Source: an uncultured Aquimonas sp.
GTDB taxonomy: Bacteria; Pseudomonadota; Gammaproteobacteria; Xanthomonadales; Xanthomonadaceae
Assembly: GCF_937888285.1 (NCBI RefSeq)
Contig: NZ_CALART010000074.1
Location: 1-55,047 of the forward strand
DNA length: 55,047 nucleotides
Direction: 5' to 3'
The translations under genes were made by a program, and so were the position numbers. A model generated the notes under the pieces. That model ran no database searches and was not told where the DNA came from. It saw only the letters and a program-made list of their open reading frames with translations. How positions within the stretch are numbered: position 1 is the first letter of the stretch; the number at the start of each line of letters is the position of its first letter. Below, piece after piece: positions 34,601-46,600 of the stretch.

Positions 34601-37600
34601 GATCAACAGTGGATATGGAGCGGCCAGAGTGAGCAGGGTGCCGCGGTGCCCGACGGCGTTTACCGGCTCGAACTGACGGCTGGATTCGCTTTTCCTGTCG
34701 CTGTCGACAATACCTTTCCGTTGGTGGACTCGGTATTCCTGACTTCAGGATATCCGCCGATTCTTGAGCCTGGCGAAGGGCATGGGGCTCGGGTTAGCGG
34801 TGCTCAGGATCGTCGGGGGCGTATTGACATCACTTCTGAGCTCCGTGTGCAACTGCAGCATAGGAGAGAGCCTTCTTCTCAATGGTTGGATCATTCGGCC
34901 GACTATGTCGTAGCGCAGGCAGGGGCTTCCTTGCGCTGGATCGAGCTGTTCTCGGGCCAATACCGATGGCTGCTCGAGGATCAGGCGGGCAATCGTCTGT
35001 ACCGCGAAATGCCACCCATCTCGCCCGTGCTGGCAATTGTCGGTGCAGGGGTCCTTGGCAGGCCCTCGGCTGAGAGCTGGCAACAGCCACCGTTTCAGGC
35101 TGCAACAATGCGTGAAGTGCCTCGGACCCCGCCCATGCTACCGCAGGAGAGCGCGGTGCCGGTGTTCTTCATGGCGCATCAAGAACTTCCCAAGCCCGTT
35201 TCACTTGATATTGCGCGCACTGCTGGCCATGCCGATCCAATATCAGCGCCCGTCATTTGGCAGACTCAAACGGAGGTCTTGCCTCTATCTCTTGGCGGTG
35301 GACTGTTCCAGGTCGAAGTCGACTTGAGCGATGTGGGAGCGGACGAGCTCGTGGCACTGCGCGTGCGGCAGCGTGATCCGGAGGGCGTTCGGGTATCGAA
35401 TGCGATGCGCTTCGAGTTCAGGACACCAGAAGACGGCAATGGCAATCCAACCGACCCCTTTGGTCCGTCAGATCTGGCGAGCGCGATCAAAGTCTGGCCG
35501 GATACACGCGCCGTCTGCGGCTCTGACCCATCGGCGGCGATTCGCGTACGGCCCGTGCTCAATTCGCGCGCTCGCAGTTTCCGGCTTGAGCTACTTGATC
35601 CGCGTCAGCTTACCCCCGTCGTCATCGCTTCTGGCGCGGCTGAAGGCGTTAGCCTGGAAGGCTATCGCGTTGAAACAGACGGATTGCCCGGCGTGGAGGG
35701 GCGTTTGCGGCTCCAAGTCGAGGACGATCGGGGCCGTTCATTTGTTGCGAACGAGCATTTTCCGATTGATCGAACCCGGCCCGAGCTGGGCTTCTCCTTC
35801 CCCGCCACCGGTACGCGAGTGTGCTCCATCGCAGGCCAAGGACTGGGCGTGGATGCCTTCCTCAACACGGAAAGCCGAGCGCTTTACGCGCTCGAAGCAG
35901 CGAGTCTTTCCAGCGCAGAACCCCGCTTCACCCAAGTGCTCTGCAATGGGCGCAAGGGTGCGTCCGATGGATGCGCGCTGCTGGATGAGCCCCTTGGAAA
36001 GGGCGAGCTGACGTCTGCCTCCTTTTCCCGACGATTGCTCGCGTTGCCAGATCCCTCGGTTCCGGAGGGCCCGGTCAGCCTACGTCTGCGCGCCCTCGAC
36101 TGGTCGGGCGCGCAATCCTGCGCCACCACGACCGTGCATATTGATGCCAGTGTAGAAGTCGATTCGCGGCGCGAACCCCTGCCAGAGTCTATCGGCAGCC
36201 AGGCCCCGGTCATCTCGCCGCAGGGTGACCCCGAAGTTCGCATGGTCCATTGGTCTTTCCGCGCGCGTGAACCGGTAAGTCTGCGCGCAGAAATCTTCGC
36301 AGTGCGCGCTCTGGGTAGCGCTGCGAACCCGCGCTACCAGATTGATGGCCCCGCCCTCGCTACGCTGCGCGAGGGTGCGCAGCCCATCGGCGACTTCGAT
36401 ATCGAGTGGGATGCGCGACTGCAGGGCCAGGTCGCTGCCGACGCCGTGTATGGAATGCGCCTGCACGCCCGCGACGAGTGCGGGCACGAGCGCGAGGTTG
36501 ACTACTTCGTCCGCGTTGACGCAACGCCGCCTGCGCTGCAGTTGACATCGCCCGTCGAGAACGCCGAGCTGCGACTTGCGTCGGTGCAAGCCGTGGGTAC
36601 GGTGCAGGATGCTGATCCAGGTACTTGGGAGCTCGCCTTCTCAAGCGCAGGTGCTCAAGGGCCCTGGCAGCAATTGGCAGAGGGCCGTGGCAATGTGCCA
36701 ACGCCGCGCGCCCTGGGCGTGCTGCAGACGCAAGGGATCGTCGGACCCGTCTGGATTCAGCTGAGCGCTCGCGATCGAGTCGGTAATGGGTCCGAGCTCG
36801 TCCGAGCTATACGCATCTTGCCGCGCCCGGATGTGCTGACCTCTGCCCGACTGTCGCGCAGCCTGATCTCGCCGAATGGCGATGGTCGCCTCGACTCGCT
36901 TGAGCTGCGTCTGCTGCTGGCTCGCGCCGCGCTGGTCGATATCGATCTATTGACTTCGAGCGGACAGCTGCTTGAACGGCTGGCAGAGTCGCAATCGATC
37001 AATGCAGGCGCCTTCAGCCTGCCTTGGGGCGGCAACATCGATGCCAGCGCAGTCGCCGACGGCGATTACCGGCTGCACATCCGCGCGCGCGATGCCGAAC
37101 TCGGCGGCGAGCCTCATGAGGCTGAACTGGACTTCGTGGTCGATCGCCAGCCGCCAGCGCTCGCCTGGTCCCCCGAGCTGCCTGCCGTGCTTGCCTGCGA
37201 GTTGCCGCCCGAGCTGATGGTGTCCGATCCGCTGCTCGCCGAGTTCCAGGCGGAACTGCTTGCAGCCACCGGTGCGGTCGTTCGTACCCTGAACGGCACG
37301 GTTGACGGAAGCTATGCCTTTGGCGGTTTTGCTCAGCTCGTAGAAGGCAGCTATCGCCTCAATGCCGTGGCCCTGGATGGCGCAGGCAATCGGAGCGAAG
37401 CCGAGGCTGAATTCACCCTCGACTGCACACCGCCCGAGATCAGCTTGACTTCGCCCGAAGCTGAAAGCGTGCTGGCGCGAGGCGAGGGGCGACAACATCG
37501 GTTGCAGGGCCGAGCGCAGGATGCCAACCACGGGTCGGTGCTGCTGGAGTTGGTTTCCGAATCCAATCCTCAGGAGCGCCAAGTGCTGCTGGACCTACCC

Positions 37601-40600
37601 CAGCAGACGGTGGCCGAGTTCGATTCGGCCTGGACGGCTGAGGTGCCCGATGGCGCATATCGCCTGCATCTGACGGCGCGCGATCGTGCCGGTAATGAAG
37701 CACAGCTGGAGGTTCCGGTCGCTGTCGACGGAACGCCGCCGGTCGCCCTCATCCACTCCCCGGACGAAGGCGAGGTTGTCACCGCGGATCTCGTCCTCAC
37801 CGTGACCGCGACGGACACCCATTTTGAATCCTGGCAGCTCCTGACGGCGACGCCCGAGCAGGCCGCACGCAGCGAATGGTCCCGCCTTTCGCAGGGTGAT
37901 CAAGCAATCGACGCCGCCAACCTGTCGAGTGTTCAGGGCTTGCCACAGGGCGAGCGCCTGTTCCGACTGGAAGTGCAGGATCGTGCCGGCTGGATGAGCC
38001 GCGTCGAACGAAGGTGGCTGATAGATGCTGAAGCACCTCCGGTGCCGGTGGACCTCAGTGCCAGCCTGGAAGCTGGCCGCAACGCGCGTCTGGCATGGCG
38101 TGGCGGCGACGCGCCGGATCTCGCGGGCTTCCACGTTTACCGCAGCGGCGGCGACTTCGAAGAACGGATCACCGCAGAGCCAGTGTCGGCGCGTCAGTAC
38201 CTTGATCTCGATTTGCCTGAAGGCCTCTGGGCCTATCGGGTAACGGCGATCGATGCAGTGGGCAATGAAAGCGTCCCGAGCAATCAGGCGCATCTGCGCG
38301 TCGATCGCACGCCGCCTGAGGTCGCGGTTGTGCAGCCGGCGGACGGAGAGCGCGTACGTGGTCAGCAGGTGATCCGCGGCACCGCTTCCAGCGCTGAAGA
38401 TTTCGAGCGCTATGAGCTGGCGCTGTTTGACGAGGCCGGCAGCGCATTGCAGGTTCTGCGAGAAAGCTCCGTGCCCGTGCGCGCGGGCCAGCTGGGTCTG
38501 TGGGACAGTCGCGAAGTGCCTGAGGGCGCCCGTGTTCGGCTACGCCTGCGCGCTTGGGATCGCAGCGGCAATGTCGGCGAAGTCACGAACGTTATTAAAG
38601 TGGACAACCTGCCGCCTTCAGCGCCGCAGGGGCTTATGGGCGAACTGCAAGGCGCCGATCTTGAGCTGCGCTGGTTGCCCAATCCCGAGCCCGACCTTCT
38701 CGGCTACCTGCTGTACCGCAATGGCCGTCTTCTGACGGGAGGTGCCACCTTGCCTGCGGACCTGCGTCCGCTCGCGCTGGCCCAGGATCACTATCTCGAC
38801 CCCAGCGTCCCGGATGGTGAGCACGTCTACCGTGTGTATGCCATTGATTCGGCGGGTAACCTGAGCCCACCCTCGGCACCCTTCACTCAGCTACTTGACC
38901 GCGGGCCTCCCAGTGCCGAGTTGGTGCGGCCTGAGGACGGCTTGGTGTTCGATCAGCCGATTGAGGTTCTGGCCCAAACCGAGCACCGCGATGTAGCGCA
39001 AATCGCGTTCTACGTGCGTGGCGAGGGGCAGTCGGATTGGTCGCCACTGGGCGAGGCGGTGCGCACGCCGCCCTGGCGCCAGGTGTTCAATCCGACCGGG
39101 CGGCCGCTCGGCGATTACGAACTGCGCGCCGTAGCCACGGATCAAGGCGGGCTGAGCGATCCTCAGCCGCCGGTAGTACACGTGCGTCACGATGACGTCA
39201 CTCCGCCGCCCGCGCCCTCGGGTTTGCGTGCCCTTGCCGATGGCAACGAAGTGCGCTTGTCCTGGTTGGCGTCTACTGCTGACGATCTTGCTCAGTATCA
39301 CGTTGAACGATTCGGCGCCGAGAGCGGCTGGATCGAGATCGAAAGCGTGAACGCCCCGAGCCTGGCGACTACGGATCTAGGCCGGTCCATCGGTACGTAC
39401 CGCTATAGGGTGCTGGCTTCAGACGCATCAGGAAACCGCTCCGAGCCCTCCGAGGAATCCGAGGCAGACGTCTTCTCCATCGATCTGCACCCGCTTCCGC
39501 ACACGCCGACCGCGGAGGCAGAGGCCGAATTGAAGGGCACCAGCCCCCGCGTGGGTGAGATCCAGCTTTGGCGGCAGGTCGAGGGCGAAACAGTTGAACT
39601 ACCCGGTGCATCGGTGAGCGTCGACCGCGTCATTTCGGTGCAGGCGCCTCTACTGTCTGGGCGCAATGTTGTGAGTGCCGCCGTGCTCGACACCATTGGC
39701 CATCGCAGCCTTCGCACGCACGTGCCGGTGACGCGCGGACAAATGCCGGGTAGCCCACAGGCGCTGCAGGGGCAGGTGAGCGCAGATGAAGTGTCTCTGC
39801 AGTGGCAGTCGGTGTCTGGTGCAGCGGGATACCGTGTCTATCGCAACGGGGCGGCGGTGCAGAGCGATGTAGAACTGGCTCAGCATGTCAGTGCGTGGTC
39901 CAACGGTATCGCAGTGCCCGAGGTGACCGACGGCCTGCCCAGCACCACCTGGAGCGAGCAACCCGCCGCGCTCAGCGATCGTCTCAGTCGGCGCCTTGAG
40001 TTGCGCTGGGAGTCGCCGCAGCTGGTGGGCGGCATCGAGCTGGTATGGCGCGATGCCGATCACTCGGCGCGCGACTTCGATGTCTACGGTTGGTATGACG
40101 AACGCTGGAATCGGCTTGCCGAAGTCCGCAATCAATCGGGCCCCAGCTATCAGATTTCCTTTGCGACGGCCTATCCGACCCAGGCGCTGATGTTTGCGCC
40201 CTTGCGTGGGCAATGGCCGGGTCGAGCCCATGCCTTGGCCGAAGCGCGTGTGCTCAGCCGCAGCCTGGTCAGCCTCGGCGAATGGAGTGAGCGCCCCGCT
40301 GACGGTCGCCACCGCTACACGGTTTCCGCGGTCAGCCCACTCGGCTTCGAGGGGGCGCCGTCTTCGGAGTGGATCGCTGAGATCGGCGACGTCGTGCCGC
40401 CCGCTGCGGTCGTCTTGGGTGGTGTTCGAGAAGGTCGCGACGCAGTGTTGTCGTGGACGGCTTCCGACGCAGCCGACCTTCGCCGCTATCGCCTCCTGCG
40501 TGGAGATCGCCTGATCACAGAAGTCGATGCCGGTGGCGAGCGACAGTACCGCGACCCGAATCTTCCGAACGGCCCGCATCGCTATGTGATCGTGGTCGAA

Positions 40601-43600
40601 GACCAGGCGGGCAACCTGTCTTTGCCCTCGAACGAAGTGGTGATCGAGGTGTCGGGCGCTCTGCCCGCTGCACCCACGGTTACTGAGGCTCGCTCACAGC
40701 TCGACGCTCCCGCGCTTGAACTGCACTGGCGCGCGGCTGAGGGCTCGACGCCATCTCGCTATCGCCTGTTCGCCAGCACACGTGCCGACGACCCGGCGGA
40801 GCCCTTCCGCGAAATCGCCCGGCCGCAGGCCTCACCCTGGCTGCACACCGGTTTGAGCTACGGCATGCGGCTCTACTACCGCGTTCAGGCGGAGGATGCG
40901 TCGGGCAATCTCAGTGCGCTGAGTTCGCCCTTTGAAGCCTGGGTACGCGACTTGCGCACGCCAGCAGCGCCAAGCATCACTTGGCCTGCGCTCGCGCCAG
41001 CCCAGCTCGACGTTCTGCAGCCGCGCTATCGCGTCTGCGGCGTGGCTGAGCCTGGGCGTCGGATCGAGTTGCGGGTCAATGGCGAAGAGCGGTCTGGCTC
41101 CGTTGCGGAGGCAAGCACGCGAATGGCGTCAACCTTCCGCGCGAGTGGTGGGCTACCCGCCGATATCGCCTTCAGCCCTGACGCGCGGCGGATGGCCTGG
41201 CTTGATCAAACGGGTGCAGTGAACGAGCGCGATCTGCAGACGGGCCAGGTCCGCCCCCTGGGGGTCTGGATGGCAGGCGAACTTCGCTACGGCGCGGATG
41301 CCCGAGAGTTCCAGGGTCGCTACGGCGACGGTCAGCGCTGGAGTGTCTGGAGCCAAGAAGCCGGCCAGGTTGCGCTTGACTTCGGTTTGGACCGGGTCGG
41401 TCTGGTTGCGCAGATCGGGCGCGAGGGCGCCTGGCTGGTCTACGGTTCGCGAATGGGCCAGGCGGGTCTGTGGTGGATCGAAAGCGAGGGCGCTGACCCG
41501 CAGCGGATCGAGACACCGACCGCTGAAGCACTGACGGAGCTTGTGGTCGATGCTCGCAGCGCTTCGACTTTCGCAGTCAGCGAAACGGGCCGGGTCCTGT
41601 ACTGGCAGGTCGGCGCCGCTTCGGCCGAGTGGGTATCGATCGATGGTGATGCTGTGGCCCTGCGGGCATCGCCGCTGGGCTCTGGCGTACTTGTGTGGGC
41701 TCTCGCTTCCACAGGCCATGACTTCTGGTATGTGGATGCTGGCAGCGCTCGGCGGGTCCTCAGCATTGCCGGGCCTGTAGACGACTTCGTCCCAAGCGCG
41801 GATGGCCAGGGCGTGTGGGTGCTCGCCGAGCGCTCGCTCTTGCGCTATGCCTTCGATCAGAGTCAGCCCATTGAAGTCGTTGCCTTGGACGATGGCGAAC
41901 CCGCGGATCGCCTGCTGCAGTCCCGCACGGGCACGTTGGCGGTGGTAGCGCCCTCAGCTTCGTCCTTGGTGCAGATCGTTCGTACGGCAGGTGCCTGGTG
42001 TGGCGCCGAGCTGTCGGCCGCGCCCGGACTGAACGAGATCGTCGCGATTGCCGCCAACGAGGCCGGCGTACGCAGCGCGCCCTCCGCCCAGCTGGATCTG
42101 AACTTCGACAGCAGCATCGCCCAGTTGCCCGATCTGGCGGTGGCCGCGGCCGACATTCGACTCCTGCCCAGCCCGGGCGTGGCCGGTCAGCCGCATTCGC
42201 TGTTGATCGAAGTGCGCAACGTGGGCTTCAACCACGCCTGGGATTTCGACGTTCGCATCAGCATGACTGACCCGCAAGGTCGAAATACGAGTCAGGTGCG
42301 GCGTGCGAGCCTTGGGCCGCAGGAGCAGGCGCTGCTCAGTCTGCCGTTGGGCTTGTTGCAGAGCGGCCAGTACCGAGTTCAGGTCGAGCTTGACTCGGAA
42401 GGCCGCATCGTCGAGTTGAGCGAGGCCAACAACCTCGCTCAAGCGGACCTGCGCATCCATCCTGATGCGGAACCCCAGCTCAATCTCAGCGCCAACGCCT
42501 CTGAACGTCCCCCGGGCCAGCCTTTCGAGGGCAGCATCGGGGTCTCGGTGGCGCGCGACTTCACGGGTCGCCTTGAACTCTGGATTGCGGATGCCGGAGG
42601 CGACTTGGTGCTCGCCCTGCCGGGATACGAGACCGGTCCCTTGAGTTCGCTGACGCCGTGGTCGCGGCCGTGGACCTGGGTGCCGGCACAGGGCCTGCTG
42701 GCGGGCAGCTATCGCCTGCATGCGCGCCTGCTCGACACCGCTGGCACCGCTCGTGCCGAGCAGTCTCTTGATCTCAGCCTGCAGGCCTCGCTCGACATCG
42801 CGCTCAGCCTGCAGGCTGCGAGTCTCGAACTTCCCTTGGGCCAGAACCTGGGCGTCGCGATTGGACTGAACGTCAGCCACGCGAACGCCATGGTCGAGGG
42901 CGGGCGCCTGGAGCTCAGCCTCGAGCGCGCCGACGGCAGTGTTCAGAGCCTGTGGAGCGGCAGCACCGGCGCGCTCGGCGCCGGCTACCGGCTGCGGCGC
43001 AGTCTGTCGTGGGCGACCGCAGGAGAGAGCCCGGGCGAAGTTCGCCTGAGGCTCAGCTTCAGCGCGCCGGGAATGGATCGCGAGTTGTTCCAGTCTCTGC
43101 GTTTGCTGCCTGACGCGGCCTTGCCTGATCTGTTTGGCGAACTCACGCTCGCGCCCGCTGCAAGCATTGCGCTCGGCCAACCGGCACAGCTGAACTACCG
43201 CGTCGGCAATCGCGGCAGCGCGACGCTGAGCGAACGCCCCATCCGCGTGCGGGTGCAGGGTGCAGCGGATCCGCAGACCATCGTCTCCGACCAGCGCAAC
43301 GTAAGCTTGAGCCCGGCCCAGATCCTGAACTTCGAGCTCGATCTCTCGGCGTTGCCACAGCGTCCCGCGCAGTATGCCGCTGTGCTCGAGACCGAGACCG
43401 ATCATGGCTGGCGCGCGTTGGCTCAACTCGGCCTGCAAAGTAACGATGTCGAGCCGCCCAGCGGTGAACTTCTGGTGCCCGCGACGGGCCAGCCCGTGCG
43501 TACACCGGTCTACTTCGAAGCGGCCATTCGCGATCGCCACTCGCGCGTGGACTTCGCCGAGTACAGCCTCAACGGAGCGCCTTGGCGGGCTTTGCCGGGT

Positions 43601-46600
43601 GCCGGCGAGCGCTACTCCAGCGTGCTGGGCGCCTTGCCTGACGGTGAGCATCAGCTGGCCCTGCGCGCGCAGGACATCTGGGGTAACCGCTGGCAGATGC
43701 CGCCGCGCATCGTGCTTGTCGACAATTCGCCGCCGGTGATCGACATCCAGGGCGTGGCCGACGGCGAGCACTACGCCGCGCCGGTGCACCCGCTGTTCAG
43801 CGCGCAGGATCCGCATCTGGCCGAAGTGCGGGGCTTCGACAACAGTGTCTTGATCGAATCCGGGGCCATGGTGAGCGCCGAGGGCGCGCATCGGCTGGAA
43901 GTCCGAGCTGTCGATGCGGCCGGCAACCGCGCGCAGCGCGAGCTGAGTTTCGTGCTCGACTTCACGGCCCCGACGATCGAGTTCCTCGCGCCGCTGCAGG
44001 GCACTCAGCTCTCAACGCCCGAGACCACGGTCGAGCTTCAGACAGAAGCCGACGCGCATGTTGAGCTGAGCGTGGGCAGCTGGCAGGCCACAGCGCAGGC
44101 CAACGCGCAGGGCAGGGTGCTACTCACGGCCGTGCCCTTGCAGGTCGGCTTGAATCGCATCGAAGCCGAAGCCAGTGATCGCGCAGGCAATCGCTCGCCG
44201 CGCGTCAGCGTGCAGGTCACGCGTCTGCAGTTGGGTGGCGAACTGGTCGGGCAGTTGGACGTCCCCGTCGCCGAACTGCCGCGAGGCGAAGCGCTGGCAC
44301 TGCAGATGACGGTCCACAACCAGACGGCCGCTGCAGTGGCGGGTCATGCCCTACTGCGTGCGCAATCCGCCGGTGGTGACGTGCTGGCCGAGAGCCGGCG
44401 GCCCATTGAACTGCTGGCTGGCGCGCAGCAGACCTGGTCCGAGAGCTTGCCGACGGCGTTGTGGCCGCTCGGCGTGATCGGCCTGCAGCTGGTATTTGAT
44501 GACGGCGCCGAGCAGACGGTGCTCGCCAGTGCTGGCCTGAATCTGGTTGATCGATTGCCACCCCAGGTGCGGGTGCTGCAGCCGGGGGCTGGCGCCTTGA
44601 TGGCCAGTCCGGTGGCCCTGCAGGTGGAAGCCAGCGACGACGACGCGTTGGATCAGGTCAGCTATCGCAGCGCCCCGGGAGCATGGACATCGATGACGCC
44701 TGGCGCACCGCCTCTGTTCGGCGCCAGCCTGGCCTTGCCGGACGGCGCCCATACCCTCGAGGCGCGCGCGCTCGATCGCAGCGGCAACCTCGCGACTGCG
44801 GCACCGGTGAACATCGTCGTCGACAGCACCCCGCCCGAGATCGTCATCGAAGCGGTGGCCGACCAAGGCCTGTATGGCGAGCCTGCGCGACCGCAGGTGC
44901 GCATGGTCGATGCCCATCCCGGCTCGCTCGTGGTTACGCTGAACGACCAGCTCTACGTGCCGGGCAGCCTGATCGATCAGAGTGGTCGCTATCGCCTGAG
45001 CGTGCGTGCGACGGATCAGCTGGAACAGTTCAGCGAGCGTCAGATCGAGTTCGAGGTCGATCTCGAACCCGTGAGCTTGCAGGTGCTCTCGCCCGATGAG
45101 GGAGTCATCCTCCCCAGCAATCGCGTCTCCGTGCTGGGCCTGACCAAGCCGAATGCCCGAGTCTCCGCGCAGGGGCCGCTGTCCCAGCACGAGGTTCAGG
45201 CCGATGCTACGGGAGGCTTCAGAGTCGACGATGTGGGCCTGAACGCCGGGCTCAACACCCTCACCCTGCGCGCAGTCGACATGCTGGGCCGCCCCAGCAA
45301 CGAGGTCGCCCGCAGCGTGCGCGTCGACATCACCGGTCAGCAGGGCCTGCTGGGCGCGCTTGATGGCGTCGCCGAGATTCCCGTGGGTCAAACTTGGGCG
45401 GCTCGCGCCGAACTGCGTGAAACCCTTGGGCAGGCGCGCGATTCGCTCGATATGCGGGTGCTGATTGAGCGGCCGGGGCAGTCGCCGCATGAACTTGTCT
45501 GGATCGCATCCCTGGCCGCGAATGGCGTGGCATCGCGCGAACTCGATCCGCCGGTCCAGTCCGAGCTGGGTCTCGTCAGCCTGCGCCTGCAGGCACGTCT
45601 CGATGGGGCTTGGGTCGACCTCGCCCAGCGCAGCCTCGCGGTGGTGGACCGAACGCCGCCTGAGCTGGCCTATCTGGATCCGGCGCCAGACAGCTACCAC
45701 CGAAGCGACATCGAGCTTCGCGCCCAGGCCAGCGATGCGCACAGCGAAGTCGCGCGGGTTCAGGCACGTGTTGGCGGCGGCGAGTGGATCAAACTGCAGT
45801 CGGCCTCAAACGGGCTCTGGCAGGGCGCGCTGCAGTCCCTCGACGAGGGCCGAGTGAGCATCGAGATCCGGGCGCAAGACACCGCGCAAAACTGGACACC
45901 CATCCTGAGCCGCAGCGTCATTCACGACCGCACGCCGCCGAAGCTCCAGATCACCGGCGTAACCGAGGGCGGCCTGTATCGCGAGCGCGTGCAGGTCGAG
46001 GTCAGCGCGAGCGACGCCTCACCCGTCGACCTGCGGCTGCAGCTCAACGGCGCTGCGTTCTCCAGTGGGCAATGGGTTGAAGCGCACGGCCGATACGAAT
46101 TGGTCGCGCGCGCCACTGACGCGGCCGGCAACGTCAGCACTCGAACCCTAGAGTTCGAACTCGACCTGCAGCCACCTGAGGTGACGATTGTTGCGCCCGC
46201 AGCCGGGGCCTTGATCCGCAGCGAAGAAACGCCTGTTCTAGGCCATACCGAAGGCGCGGCCGAAGTGCTGCTGCGTGCAAACGGCTTGGAGCGTAGCCTG
46301 CGGGCCGATGCCAAGGGCCAGTTCCGATTCGATCGAGTGCCACTGCGCATCGGCGCCAATCGCTTGCAAGTGCGTTCTACCGATGTCGCAGGCAACACGG
46401 GCCCCTGGGCCGAAGTACAGGTCGAGCGGCGAGGCGGCTTCGTGCTGCGCGGCGCCCTGCAGTCCCCTGTGGATCTGAGCATCGGTGCCCTGCTTCCGAT
46501 CCGCATCCAGGTCAACAACGACGCCGCGCATCCGCAGCCTTCGGTGCAACTGCGTGTGCTGGCCCGTGATTCGCGCGGCATTGAGCGGGCTTTGGACGTG

